Shown here: positions 1 through 10,479 of the stretch, piece after piece
Layout: each line of letters begins with the position of its first letter
Numbering within the stretch: the first letter of the stretch is position 1
Source: Branchipolynoe longqiensis
Lineage: Eukaryota > Annelida > Polychaeta > Phyllodocida > Polynoidae
Direction: 5' to 3'
Assembly: GCA_030323885.1 (NCBI GenBank)
Contig: JASIRB010004037.1
Coordinates: forward strand, 1-64,000
Length of the DNA: 64,000 bases
Made by a program: the position numbers and the translations under genes
Notes under the pieces: generated by a model
Database searches by the model: none
What the model saw: only the letters and a program-made list of their open reading frames with translations
What the model was told of the DNA's origin: nothing

Positions 1-156
1 GGATGTACTTTTTTGGCTATGCAGGGTGCGTCATTGGAGGAGATCAAAACCAGGGGGGATTGGGCTTCGGATACAGTGTTCAAATATATTTGCTCGCCCC
101 TGTCCGAGCGTATTTTGACAGATATGCGTGTCACAACAGCCCTCGCGATAACTTAG
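1..156 (+). pseudogene. Tyrosine recombinase C-terminus (upstream YR retrotransposon copy)
   Basis: Frame 1 is open from the window edge to a TAG at 154-156. It encodes the last 51 residues of a DIRS-type tyrosine recombinase. It begins GCTFLAMQGAS and contains the block RGDWASDTVFKYI, which lines up with RGDWASETVYAYL near the end of the recombinase at about 5470-5500. Y32 in FKYI sits where the nucleophilic tyrosine is expected. The HxLRRGG box that precedes this region lies outside the window. The enzyme would integrate the circular DNA intermediate of the element. Because it is upstream of and in the same orientation as DIRS-I, it suggests two successive copies. Identification by similarity to the neighbouring copy is secure; activity cannot be judged from a fragment. 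Confidence 0.8.
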
Positions 157-285
157 TGGCTGGGTGGACGGGCTGTCCTCGGCGCCTTGTCCAGCCATAT
201 ATGGTTGGATTCATTATATAGAACGGTTGTCTTGTGAATAAATAACGGTATCCGCCCTTTGTCGTTTTGGTTGCCTGCATTTGCT

Positions 286-304
286 GTATATATATATATA
301 TATA
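286..304. repeat. (TA)n microsatellite
   Basis: Uninterrupted TA dinucleotides. TA tracts also follow the recombinase genes at 5670 and 32189, so the tract may belong to the end of this YR family or mark its target. Confidence 0.9.
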
Positions 305-325
305 GAGAGTATAATCTATTATGCG

Positions 326-335
326 TATATAAAAG
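326..335 (+). promoter_or_regulatory. TATA box of YR element
   Basis: TATATAAAAG followed by GGGCGGAG is a consensus TATA box. The surrounding block TATTATGCG..TATAAA..GG.GCGGA recurs at 6796-6820 in the same orientation, so it appears to be a repeated terminal promoter of the element and not a chance match. Confidence 0.55.
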
Positions 336-1084
336 GGGCGGAGCTCTCGCATGATTATCGATATTATTATTACGATCAGTCTGTCTCCTGCTTTCAAAAA
401 GAACAAATCTAGCAACAGTCTACGAGCTACCTGTTTGCTACCTGTACTCCTGTTCTACTGGCGCTGCCTTGCTCCTGTCGTCCGCGAATCGGACGACCTC
501 TCCTCTGAGTCGACTTTGTGTCGATTGGTCAATATAGGAGGAACGATCTTTAGGGCAAGAATTCACACGGGAGACGGTATCGTGCCTTAAACTCAGACTC
601 GACGGTCGGTTATCTACGACCGTCGATCACCATCTAATTGTGTCGATCTTTCGATTCTCAAGCTTATGACGTGAACGATCAATATGAGAGCAACCTGATT
701 GAATCGGCAGTACATCGGTACCCGACGCATACTTGACTTTGTGCTCTGAGCGTTATGTGTCGATATGGGGTCGACAAAATGATCATATTTGTCTATGTAT
801 TATAATCTTGCAGTACGTCGTTAACCTTGCATATTTGACTTTTACATCTACTCAGATATGTGTGTCGATATGAGTTCGACAAAAATCAACAATTTGTAGT
901 CGACTACTGTAAAGAAAATAACGACGCAAATTCGTTCGTGTTCACAGATATTTCATCCCAAGCTAACTGCTTATTCCGCTTAACCAGCTTAAAGCGGCCG
1001 GCGTGACTTGGCCCGTTTTATAAGGCCAGGCCTCGCTAAAGACTTAATCCGCTTAATCCGCTTAGTACAAGGCCCGCTTATGAC

Positions 1085-2167
1085 ATGCCATGTACCCGCT
1101 ATTGTTCTGAGTGCGGGACAAACCACGACCCGCAGGACCAGGGTTCTTGCACCATAGCTATCGACACACCTGCTAGGTCAGGTATGGCTACGCGCAGCAG
1201 TACAGCATCTACAAAGAATGCGAGATCGGCAGGTGAGGATGACAGCGTCGATCTGGAGTCGACCGCTTCCGCGTTGGCCGAGTTATCGCTGGACGAGTGG
1301 GAGTCGACTGCACGCGCGGAAATCGACAGACTGAAAGCCGAGATGCGAGTCACGGCTTTGGAAGACGAACTCGACGACTTACGGGCCGAACGAGACAAAC
1401 GACGAACCAGATGACGGACGACCGTCTTCAAAGAGGGTGGCCGACCCGACGCCGTTCCGGCTGGAACATCCCGTAACGACACGGACGACCGTCTGCATCC
1501 GGTCGAAGATCGATGGACGACGGACGCAGCGCTTCCTCCGCCGACTTGGACGCGAGGGACCGACAACGGACATTCGACCCATGGACGATCACGTCGACAC
1601 TCGAGAGGGTCGAGCAGGAGAAGGAGACGGTCGTCGAGGTCGAGTAGCGATGGCAGCTCATCTCGACGACGACGAAGTAAGTGGTCGTTGAGGAAGTACG
1701 CGATGGGGAAGGACGTGAGAAAGATGAATGCTCATGAACTCGTGAAGGCCTCATGCGGTTGGTGCCTGGATATTCCTTCCCTCACAACAGCAGAATATAG
1801 AGCCTTCATACAACATGTAGGCTTCATCTCAACGCGAGCTTGAGAGGACCACTATAAGGATGTCGCTCACGTCGACCACGTGCTTGCTATTCGCAAGCTT
1901 GGTGAGAGCATCGGGTTTGCTGCATTCTCGAAGGCTCACCAAGACGAGAGCATAGAACACTATGGTCCGCATAACATGAAGACCAAGAAACAAGGCACTA
2001 GCACATATAGTGCACGCAGAAGGTCACCAGGCAACAACATGAAGAAAGCTTGCTACGCTTGGAATGGTGAGTCTGATTGCCTTAGACCTGATGACGAGTG
2101 CCGGTTCGCCAACGCGTGTTCGCGATGTGGCGCAAAGTCGCACAAACGTGCCAAGTGTAAGACTTGA
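1085..2167 (+). pseudogene. Gag-like protein of DIRS-I (frameshifted)
   Basis: The gag-like protein of a DIRS element, expected to bind element RNA. It is spread over several frames. The N-terminus (1085-1414) has a cysteine cluster CSECGTNHDPQDQGSC and a charged segment with coiled-coil character (about residues 75-108). A middle piece at about 1640-1842 is SR-rich and continues with ASCGWCLDIPSLTTAEYR. The C-terminal piece (1880-2167) ends in a zinc-knuckle array with C at CYAW, SDC, ECRF, CSRC and H/C at SHKRAKC. That pattern (CxxWN..C....C.F...C..CG..H...C) is typical of gag-like ORFs in tyrosine-recombinase and related elements. At least two frameshifts and a stop at 1840-1842 break it. 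RT follows about 90 bp downstream. Confidence 0.65.
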
Positions 2168-2260
2168 CTCAGTCCGACATTCAAACGGTCTAGTCCACAG
2201 ACTACGAAGGTACGACCGACATCTACTCGGATCGGTTCCCGCTCCTTCCCATTTAGAACA

Positions 2261-4746
2261 GTGCCTTTGGAAGGAGACTCAACGATAAACTTTGATAGGG
2301 ACTGCCGTAACGTCGATAACCAATTCGATGCGAATGTCTTTACTAGGGCTAGTTATAAGGTTGAATTTCCATACAGGGACGATAAACTTCAAGATATCAT
2401 TGAATCTGACACTGTCACCCTAAACCGGACTAAACATCCCGATTCGTTCCTCAATGATCATGATTGCATGCCATGCTCTAAATTTTCAGCTGGGGTTGAG
2501 GTATGTGACAGTGCGGGGGGGGGGGGTTGATGTTGGTTACATTCATGACGATAGTGGTAATGGCTTGCTTTGGGAGCAGCCTGAGGGCGCCAGCAAGTCA
2601 GATCGGTTATTTGTGGAGCAGACCGCATCGGGCGGCCTGCTAGTCTACATAAGGGAAACCGAGGGGGCGCCACCCATGAGATTTGAGGTATCTCACAGCT
2701 GTGTTGACGGGAGCTGTATATGTAGTCACTTAATCCTGGGCAAACCAAGGCAGCTTAAGCCTTGCAGGTGGTTTGCTGAGATTTTCCTTCGTGGGGATTG
2801 GGACCCGGATTGGCTATTTCTAATGATAGGGGTCACTTTCGGGTTCAGAGTGATTAACCCATGTGTTGATGTCTGCTATATCCCAGACAAGCCTAGGAGG
2901 AAGGCGAAGTGGGAGCGGGATATTATCAACAAAAAATTTCTTGATGAGGAACGGGAGGGCCTAATTTCCAGAATAGACACCCCCCCCCCTCTCTGCACTC
3001 ACGATGCCTTCGTCGTTCCCAAGGACGATGGGGGAGGCCGCATCGTCATCGACTGCAGTATGCCATCGATCGACTCCGTTAACAATTTCACGGATGAAGT
3101 CTGTACCAAATTCTCCTATAAAGGCCTCGACGATGTAACGGAGATTCTCGAGAAGGGTGACTATATGGGGACGACAGACATAAAAGACGCCTATCGCGCG
3201 GTCTCCATTCACCCTGATGACCGCCAGCGTCAAGGCCTTCGCCATATGGGAGCTGCCGATGATAATTTCATTTACTTTGTTGACAATCGGTTAAGTATGG
3301 GCCTTTCATCCAGCCCCTTTATATTTTCTAAGGTATCTGACTTCATCGTGAGATGCGGAGTTCGTGAGGGTTTAACCAGAGTCGTAAACTACCTCGATGA
3401 CTTCTGTCTCGTCAGTGGGACGCGGTCGGAGGTCCAGGGCGCTCAGAGAACCCTCATCCACATACTAATGGCCGGTACACACCTACCGTTTACGATTCGC
3501 GCACTAAAACTCCCGATCCGCTTAAAACTGAAAACGGGCCGATTCATTTTTCGAATCGCGAATCGCAATCGTAAGGCTAGCGCACACCTAGCGTTTTAGC
3601 CCTAAAAATTGTGAATCACAATCGGTAGGTGTGCTAGGGGAGTGCACACCTCACAACTTTTGGGCAGTTTTAGATCGTATACGGTAGGTGGGTGCGGAAA
3701 AACGATCGTAAACGGTAGGTGTGTACCGGCCATAAGAAGACTTGTTTTTTTTGTTAATTTCAAGAAAGTTAGTAGTGTCGAGACCAAGGTCAGATTCCTT
3801 GGCATTTTTCTTGATTCGGTGCGCCTCGAGCTTAGCCTTCCTCCCGATAAATTAGAAAAAACATTAGAGATACTTCGCAGACTACGCGGGCGCAAGAAGG
3901 CCAGTAGAAAGGAGCATGAGCGGGTGGGGGGGGGTGCTCGCTCACTGTGCCAAGGTCATTCGGGGCGGGCGGACCTTCTCAAGGCACATCTACGATCTCA
4001 TGTCAAAGCTGAAACAACCATTTCATAGGACTAGGCTAGGCAAGGGGGTTAGGGACGACCTCGACTGGTGGTTGAATTTCGCTACTGGCTTTAACGGTAA
4101 GGCCAAGATCCTAGGTAAATTTGCCCCTGTCGTCTCTATTTACAGTGACTCTTCCAAGTGGGGCTTCGGTGCCTTGCATGGCAGTGACTGGGCTGTCGGC
4201 TCATACTCTGACTCGACGGCAGACATCCTTGACGATTATGTCGGTCATCACCACTTCCGTCCTCCGGAGGATGTCTGGACCGCCCACATCAACGTGCAGG
4301 AGATGTGGGCGGTCTACGCATCCTGCATCCGTTGGAGTGCGGGCTCGTGCAACACCACGGTCATTTTTGTCACCGATAGTTCAGTTGTTCAGGCAGCCCT
4401 TAACACTGGTAGGTCGAGGAGCGCCGAAATCATGCACTTCTTGCGTAGGACATTTTGGTTCTCTGTGCAATACAATTTTACATTTAGTTCAATTTACATA
4501 CGTAGTGCCGTTAACGTAATATGCGATGCCTTAAGCAGATTGGTTGATAATGATAGTGCCGCTAGGATCAGGAGTGTCGATGGTGCCAGGATGCTTTGTT
4601 GCAGCGACACGTTTGACCAATCGCTCGTCTCTTTCAGGGATAGCAGCCCTGAGAGTCGAGCAGCAGCAATACCAGCAACATTCGTACGCACAGAACTCAA
4701 CAATAGCGAGGGCCACACAGATCAAGAAATATTTTGGATATGCTGA
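2261..4746 (+). pseudogene. Reverse transcriptase-RNase H of DIRS-I (broken)
   Basis: RT and RNase H for element replication. The N-terminal piece (2261-2530) shifts frame inside a G run at 2514-2527. The RT then reads from about 2530: HDAFVVPKDDGGGRIVIDCS (motif 1-2), TTDIKDAYRAVSIHP (motif A, catalytic Asp), GLSSSPFIFSK (motif B) and NYLDDFCLV (YxDD). A 264 bp MITE interrupts it after YLDD. The frame resumes with VRFLGIFLDS and shifts again in a second G run at about 3925-3933. RNase H follows (about 4135-4542): YSDSSKWGFGA, the Glu in NVQEMWAV, TDSSVVQAALNTGRS and VICDALSRL. All catalytic motifs are recognisable, but the frame is not open. The recombinase frame overlaps the RNase H end. 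Confidence 0.85.
3469..3732. mobile_element. Harbinger-like MITE (family H, copy 1) in DIRS-I RT
   Basis: 264 bp element with inverted ends: TGGCCGGTACACACC on the left and its complement GGTGTGTACCGGCCA on the right. Internal segments CGTTTACGAT/ATCGTAAACG extend the palindrome. It is flanked by the 3 bp duplication TAA (3466-3468 and 3733-3735), the TWA target duplication of PIF/Harbinger elements. Taking out the element plus one TAA restores the RT reading frame exactly, which confirms the boundaries. A second copy lies at 40672-40946. Confidence 0.85.
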
Positions 4747-5680
4747 ACTGTTCCACTCCTCCAGGTCTCCTATACCATGTTCCGAGGAGCAGGTGGCCCT
4801 CTATGCCGCCGGGTTGGCCAGAGATCTTAAGTATGTATCTGTGATTAACTACCTCAGTGGTCTGAATTTCTTCCCTAAGCAGAACGGCGAAAGGCCAATA
4901 GACTACAAGAACTTTGTCCTTGCTTGTACACTTAAAGGTATACGGAGAGTTAAGGGTGATACACCACGGCGTGCCATGCCTCTCCTTCCCCATATGCTGC
5001 GCAGGATCTTCGCCCTACTAACTGATAACACCGGTCATGCTCATACCGTGGCTGCTGCGTAAGTCCCAGGTCACCTGGTCCGATGCCTCCTTACTCAGAT
5101 CTGATTTCCAGTTTTATGACTGGGGGCTAGTTTTGACTGTTCGGCGCTCCAAGACGATTCAATTCAATGAGAGGGTCCTGGAGATACCGATATCTAGGTG
5201 TTGTGATACGGACATGTGTGCGGTTTATTGGACCGAGCGGCATTTCAGCCAGATTATTTCTAACCCATCTGATGTAGCCTTCCACATTCCATGCCTCGGC
5301 GGAGCTTCCGCCCCCTTTCCTTACTCGGCCTATCAGGAGACCCTGAAGATATTCTCTGCCAGGGCGGGTCTCGACGCTGCTTCCCTCTCTTCCCACTCAC
5401 TTAGGAGGGGGGGTTGCACCTTCCTGGCCATGTGTGGAGCCACCATAGAAGAGCTGAAGGTCCGGGGCGACTGGGCGTCCGAAACTGTTTACGCATACCT
5501 TAAGACACCGCTCGGTCCAAGGATTGTTAACGACAATCGAGTCAGGCTGGTGTTGGGTTGGGGGGAGACGCTTAGGCATCTCCTTGGCCTGTATTATGCT
5601 TGCCACGACGCAAATAAAGTGTCCTACCCATCACTTCCTTGTGTCTCTCTCCTTGCCATAGCCCAACTTTATATATATAT

Positions 5681-5728
<48 letters not shown>

Positions 5729-5795
5729 GATATTTTCACTTCGAATATCCCCGAAGTTTTCCATGTGCAATAAAAGTTCTTATAAACTAAAGTAA
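4544..5795 (+). pseudogene. Tyrosine recombinase of DIRS-I (frameshifted)
   Basis: Site-specific recombinase that would integrate the circular cDNA. The N-terminal half (4544-5062) has an SAM-like DNA-binding region including CSEEQVALYAAGLARDLKYVSV and a GIRRVKGDTPRRAMPLLPHML segment. The catalytic half (5037-5795) reads LLRKSQVTW..SLLRSDF, VRRSKTIQF, then SSHSLRRGGCTF (HxxR box) and RGDWASETVYAYL (tyrosine nucleophile region). The two halves lie in different frames with a few residues lost around 5045-5060, where the first catalytic Arg region should be continuous. AATAAA at 5613-5618 follows the conserved end; the formal stop lies beyond the TA repeat. The start is inferred from homology with the minus-strand copy at 32685-33622. 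Confidence 0.8.
5670..5726. repeat. (TA)n microsatellite
   Basis: About 57 bp of TA dinucleotides with one phase slip near 5690, directly downstream of the DIRS-I recombinase, as at 286-304 after the upstream copy. Confidence 0.95.
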
Positions 5796-5945
5796 GATAG
5801 ATTATAATGATCAACCATGATATATAATTAACCGGAAGGTCCATCACCCACCCCACCTTTCCACTAAAACTCAGTTCATTTTGAGACGCCCTCCTCCTGA
5901 CGCTCCTCCTCCTCCTCTTCCTGCAGCTTTTTTCTTTTTCCCACG

Positions 5946-6256
5946 GATCGGGCGCGGTGTCCTAATCGGTAGAGCGTGGGCCTGGCGTGCGGAAGGTCGG
6001 GTGTATTGTTCCCGGTCGAGTCAAACCAATGACTTTAAAGTTGATACGTGTCGCTTCCTAGCTAGGCGCTCAGCATTATTAGGATATGGCAAGGACTGGT
6101 TCGCCCAGTTTCAGGATAATGTGACTGAGTGGGATATCGGCGGCCTGATTTCCCTGTCGGGCAGTACTATAAAGGCCACCACGCACGCGCACTGTCACAA
6201 GTCAGTCTGATATGACCTTAGATGTTGATAAGACGTAAAACAACAACCAACCAACT
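5946..6256 (+). mobile_element. tRNA-derived SINE, family A, copy 1
   Basis: About 310 bp. The head resembles a tRNA: A-box-like 'GTGTCCTAATCGGTAGAGCG' and a degenerate B-box before GGTCGAGTCAAACCAATGAC. The body contains CTTCCTAGCTAGGCGCTCAG, AGGATAATGTGACTGAGTGG and ATATGACCTTAGATGTTG, ending in a CAA-rich tail (acaacaaccaaccaac). These body blocks recur in more than a dozen copies here in both orientations. Pol III transcription from the internal boxes is the usual mode. Family name unknown to me. Confidence 0.8.
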
Positions 6257-6461
6257 TTCCCACGGCCACCAGGAGCCTCAACCCGCTTACTTGCCCCGCC
6301 CCCCGCCCCCACCCCCGCCCATTTCTCCTCGGAACACCATCGTGACCCACTCGAGATAGGGCTTATTGAGCAAAGTGTACAATGTGCCGAGGTTCAAAGA
6401 GGGGACCCCCACTGCAAACAGGAGAATCTAACATCTAACCACACGGCTCGAATCTACTCAG
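6257..6461. other. Unassigned spacer
   Basis: C-rich stretch (GCCCCGCCCCCCGCCCCC near 6293-6315) and no reading frame or repeat that I recognise. Confidence 0.5.
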
Positions 6462-6713
6462 TATGTATGTATATACGTACATATATACATACATACATAC
6501 ATACATACATACCTATATACATAGATGAATACATACATACATGCATACATATATACATGCATACACACATACATAGATGCATACATACATAGATGCATAC
6601 ATACATGCATACATACCTACATACATACCTACATACATAGATGCATACATACATGCATACATACATGCATGCATACATACATACATTCATCCATACATAC
6701 ATACATACATCAA
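6462..6713. repeat. (CATA)n tetranucleotide array
   Basis: About 250 bp of CATA/CATG units with scattered TAGA variants. The open frames across it on both strands are a by-product of the 4 bp period. Confidence 0.95.
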
Positions 6714-6790
6714 TATTTACAGAGTACATCGAACGATATCTGCATAAAGATCAAGAGCACTATACATGTGTGTGATGTATAACGTATTAA

Positions 6791-6850
6791 TATTATTATG
6801 CGAGTATAAAGGTGCGGAAGTGAACTACTTGATTATTATTATTATTAAAT
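6791..6850 (+). repeat. Second copy of the YR-element TATA block
   Basis: TATTATGCGAGTATAAAGG followed by TGCGGA matches the block at 317-343 (TATTATGCGTATATAAAAGG, then GGCGGA), and both are followed by ATTATTATTA. It probably represents the other terminal direct repeat of the DIRS-I element or the leader of a lost downstream copy. Confidence 0.45.
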
Positions 6851-6950
6851 TGAATATCATTGCTTCTTGTTCTATGTCCACCTTCCTGTACCTTCCCGGT
6901 GCGACCTGTGGCGCCGACACCGGCTGTTACTGCCTCTAGCGGAACGACCA

Positions 6951-7196
6951 GATGGGATGGCCGAATGAGTTAGAGCGTCCGTCTCCCGTGTTGGTAGACC
7001 ATGGGATCGTGGGTTTGAACCCTGGTTGAGTCAAACCAATAACTTCAAGATTGATACTTGTCGCTTCCTAGCCAGGCGCTCAGCATTATTACGATAGGGC
7101 AAGGGCTGGTTGGCTCAGTGTCAGGATAATGTAACTGAGTGTGATATCAGGTCATGGTGCTGGCGGCCTGGTCTCCCAGTGGGGCAGCACTATAAA
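6951..7196 (+). mobile_element. SINE family A, copy 2 (3' truncated)
   Basis: Clear tRNA-like head: A-box TGGCCGAATGAGTTAGAGCG and B-box GGTTTGAACCC, then the family body through CAGTGGGGCAGCACTATAAA. The final third is missing. The head looks like a tRNA with an NNN-containing anticodon arm but lacks a cloverleaf 3' half, so it is not a tRNA gene. Confidence 0.85.
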
Positions 7197-7834
7197 TTGT
7201 TCTACCAATTCGGCCACCGACATATATTGCATGTGTTCTATGTATATACTATATATATGCTATGCATGCGACCTGATTTTATAGAACATATTACTGAAGC
7301 ACCTTATAATAGTTGCATTTTAAATAATAAAATGTCGGACACTAGCTATTAAGATAAATTCTTAGGTGAAGTAAAATACTGTGTACGTAAGCATGACTGG
7401 GTACGATACATAGTTGCAGGCAGCCACACCCACCATGCAGTTCACTGACCCGTGCCCATACAGTAACCTCGTAGTTACACGGCGCGAGAAGGAGCTCAGC
7501 CGCCCACTTTCACTGAGTCAAATATAAGCACAAGTATCGTACCACCAAGCCTTTAGCCAGTCACTGCCATAGTTTGAGAAGGCCCCACAGCGAGGAAAGG
7601 AGGAACAATGGGTGACCACTCTCCCATATTGAGCATATCCTGCCACAGGATGAGTTTCCCATTCTCTAAGTGCTGATATTATGTGATTTAAACAGAAGTC
7701 GATGTAGATAAATTAAAAATGTACTTCAAGCACTTTAATCTGTGCAAAAGATACATATATATGTGTAACTATGTCTGAACAAGAAACTACTAAAAAAAAA
7801 AGAAGACATATTGGATGGGACTTTCCATAATTTG
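7197..7834. other. Unassigned spacer
   Basis: AT-rich DNA without a credible reading frame; I recognise no repeat family here. Confidence 0.5.
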
Positions 7835-7923
7835 AGCCAATCAGAGCTGTTCTTTTCGATTGCAAATGGCCACCCCTTATGGGGGCCACCATTTGCAATA
7901 AAAAAGAACAGCTCTGATTGGCT
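7835..7923. repeat. Near-perfect hairpin, unit 1
   Basis: AGCCAATCAGAGCTGTTCTT pairs with its complement ending at 7923; the arms continue through GCAAATGG..CACCCC/GGGG..CCACCATTTGC, leaving a loop of a few bases. It is a compact foldback element. Confidence 0.85.
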
Positions 7924-7941
7924 GACACTGAGAACTGTTCT

Positions 7942-8032
7942 CAGCCAATCAGAGCTATTCTTTTCGATTGCAAATGGCAGCCCAAATGGAGGGGGCTATT
8001 TGCAATAAAAAAGAAGAGCTCTGATTGGCTGA
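7942..8032. repeat. Near-perfect hairpin, unit 2
   Basis: Second palindrome of the same sequence (CAGCCAATCAGAGCTATTC / its complement), separated from unit 1 by 18 bp. Loop and arms differ by several substitutions from unit 1, so the duplication is not very recent. Confidence 0.85.
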
Positions 8033-8574
8033 CACTGAGTTCTCGTGAAAACAAGAAGAGGAACATCCATTTCCTGCAAGTTCAAACAGGCTCAGACAAG
8101 TTCAAACGTGGCTTGTTGTCCCTCTCCTTTCAGTGCTGAATATGCTTATGCATAGTTTTAAAGTTGCATGGTCTGATGTAGATAAAAGATTCACCCCATA
8201 CTTCCAGTACAGGGGCGAAAACCATCCTTATATAAAAACGGTTGAAAAATCGGGCTAATGAAATGAGTCTTTATGAGAGCCTAATTTCACAATCTAAGAA
8301 GCAACATTTATTCTTTGTATCTTCATGTTTACCCACTACTTTTGAGTTGGAAAATATAATAAAACATATACTTTAATGCAATTTAAAAGTGAAATCGACG
8401 GCGTTCTCTGGCCGCCATCTTGTCTTTTTGCATTCTCTCCCATTTCACCAACTCTGTTCTGATATAAGTAACCATTTGACACTGGTGCCAGGCATTCTAC
8501 TTCTTGTTCCATACTAACGCTATTTTCGCCCGTATTTATATAAGGCTGGTCTTCACCAGTGTACTACACTTTTA
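8033..8574. other. Spacer with a truncated Tc1-like MITE end
   Basis: AAGTTGCATGGTCTGATG at 8161-8178 preceded by TA resembles the terminal repeat of MITE family T, but no partner end is evident nearby. The rest shows nothing I can name. Confidence 0.4.
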
Positions 8575-9092
8575 TCTAGGTCTGATGATATTAATATATT
8601 TTCAAAACCAAAAGACTTGCCTGGATTTGATCTCACACATCCAACTTAGATACTGGTGCTCACACTTATCCAGTGGTGCTGCATATAAGGAATAATTCTG
8701 ATTTTACAAGAACATACTTTCACACACTTATTAGTATTAGGCATATGCCAGAGAAGCCAATCAAACAATGTAGGTCAATCTCAGGCCCTCTCGGGGACCT
8801 TAGCCTACTTTCACACAAACCTGAGCTAGATATAAACTGTGACGTCACTAAGATGTCAATGCGCCACATGATCACGGCGAGCAAGATGTGAAACTGTGCC
8901 ACAACTTGGCCAACATGGGACTTTTGGAAAACTGGCCAACATTATTTTGAATGTTTTTGCTTCAGATATCTTCAAAATAAGCCATTTGTCATAAAAGTTA
9001 GTTCACATTAGTGATACGTACATTGTAATGATCAATTTGATATATTAATCTAAAAAATTGGGTAAAAGCTCAAAAGCCATCGGACTGCAACA
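8575..9092. mobile_element. Tc1/mariner-like MITE (family T), degenerate copy
   Basis: The left side starts near TCTGATGATATTAATATATTT and includes the family block ATCCAACTTAGATACTGGTG. The right end is CCATCGGACTGCAACATTAA. Compared with the better copies at 12004 and 13952, it carries extra internal sequence (about 8700-8900). Confidence 0.55.
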
Positions 9093-9146
9093 TTAACACT
9101 GCAACCACCCAGCTTTTAGCACTGTTGCTCCGAGCCCATTTAATCC

Positions 9147-10300
9147 TGGACACACACAGACACACACACAGACACACACAGACACACATACACACACAGA
9201 CACATACACACACAGATGCATACACACACAGACACACACAGACACACACATACACACACAGAGACACATACACACACAGACACACATACACACACAGACA
9301 CATACATACACACACATACAGACACAGACACCCACACAGACACATACACAGACACATACATACAGACACACACAGACACACAGACACCCACAGACACACA
9401 CATACCCACAGACACACAGACACACACACAAACACACACACATACACACATACAGACACACACAGACACATACACACACAGACACATACACACACATACA
9501 CATACACACACAGACACACACAGACACACACAGACACACACAGACACACACATACACACACAGACACACACAGACACACACAGCACCACAAACACACACA
9601 GACACACAGACACATATACACACACAGCACACACAGACACACACAGACACACACAGACACACACAGACACACACAGACACACACAGACACACACAGACAC
9701 ACACAGACACACACAGACACACACAGACAGAAGCACACAGACACACAGACACACACAGACACACACAGACACACACAGACATACACACACAGACACACAC
9801 AGACATACACACACATACACACACATACACACATACAGACACATACACACATACACACACAGACACACAGAGACACACACAGACACCCACACAGACACAC
9901 ACAGACACCCACACAGACACACCACAGACACACCATACAGACACACCACAAAGACACAGACACATAACACACATACAGACACACACAACAGACACCACGA
10001 CACACACAGACACACACAAACACACACAGACACACAGACACACACAGACACACACAGACACACACAGACACACACAGACACACACAGACACACACAGACA
10101 CACACAGACACACACATACACACACAGACACACACAGACACACACAGACACACACAGACAGAGAGACAGAGGGATGGACGGACAGCCGGACAGACAGACA
10201 GACGGAGAGACAGACACAGAGACAGAGAGACACAGACACAGACACAGACATACACAGACAGCCACCCACACAGACAGACACAGACACACACAGACACACA
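9147..10300. repeat. ACACAGAC-type array, about 1.15 kb
   Basis: Mostly 8 bp ACACACAG units with interspersed ACAT and CCAC variants, then a decaying edge of CAGACAGA and GGACGGACAG near 10160-10210. The very long open frames on both strands encode only THRHTQ- or CVCLCV-type repeats and are not genes. Confidence 0.97.
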
Positions 10301-10476
10301 ACCAACAACCAACCAACAACAAACCAGCCAACAGCCAACAACCAACCAACAACCAACAACCAACCAACAATCAACCAACCAACCAACAACCAACCAACAA
10401 CCAATCCGCAACCAACCAACAACCAACCAACAACCAACCAACAACCAACCAACAACCAACCAACAACCAACCAACC
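10301..10476. repeat. (AACCAACC)n array
   Basis: CCAACCAACAA units abut the ACACAGAC array directly. Such an A/C-rich tract could also be the expanded CAA-rich tail of a SINE. Confidence 0.95.
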
Positions 10477-10479
10477 AGA

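Larger units (their letters stand above)
157..1084 (+). other. YR-element 3' end and 5' leader, non-coding
   Basis: No supported reading frame. It holds an AATAAA at 237-242 that could end transcripts of the upstream copy, a TA repeat, a TATA box, several GTCGA-rich stretches with repeated 'tgtcgatatg' (for example 757-765 and 862-870), and CGCTTAATC direct repeats at about 1045-1065 just before the gag-like frame. I read it as terminal repeat plus leader of the DIRS-I element. Confidence 0.5.
307..5800 (+). mobile_element. DIRS-I: tyrosine-recombinase retrotransposon, near complete
   Basis: The order is gag-like protein, reverse transcriptase, RNase H, tyrosine recombinase, all on the plus strand, which is the DIRS order. 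There is no DDE integrase and no protease. The recombinase has the HSLRRGG box. The gag carries a C-rich zinc knuckle. The termini differ from the inverted ends of DIRS-II and III: I see no inverted repeats, but a TATA-containing block near 307-345 recurs at 6791-6830. That would suit the split direct repeats of PAT/Ngaro-like families, although subfamily placement is uncertain. All three frames are broken and an RT insertion (3469-3732) is present. Boundaries are approximate. Confidence 0.75.

Noticed and set aside
6454..6782. YIHTYIH- and VCMYVCM-type frames
   Set aside because: Product of the CATA tetranucleotide array.
6951..7040. tRNA gene
   Set aside because: A and B boxes are clear, but the 3' half does not close a cloverleaf and the sequence continues into the repeated SINE body; the same holds for the heads at 33811 and elsewhere.
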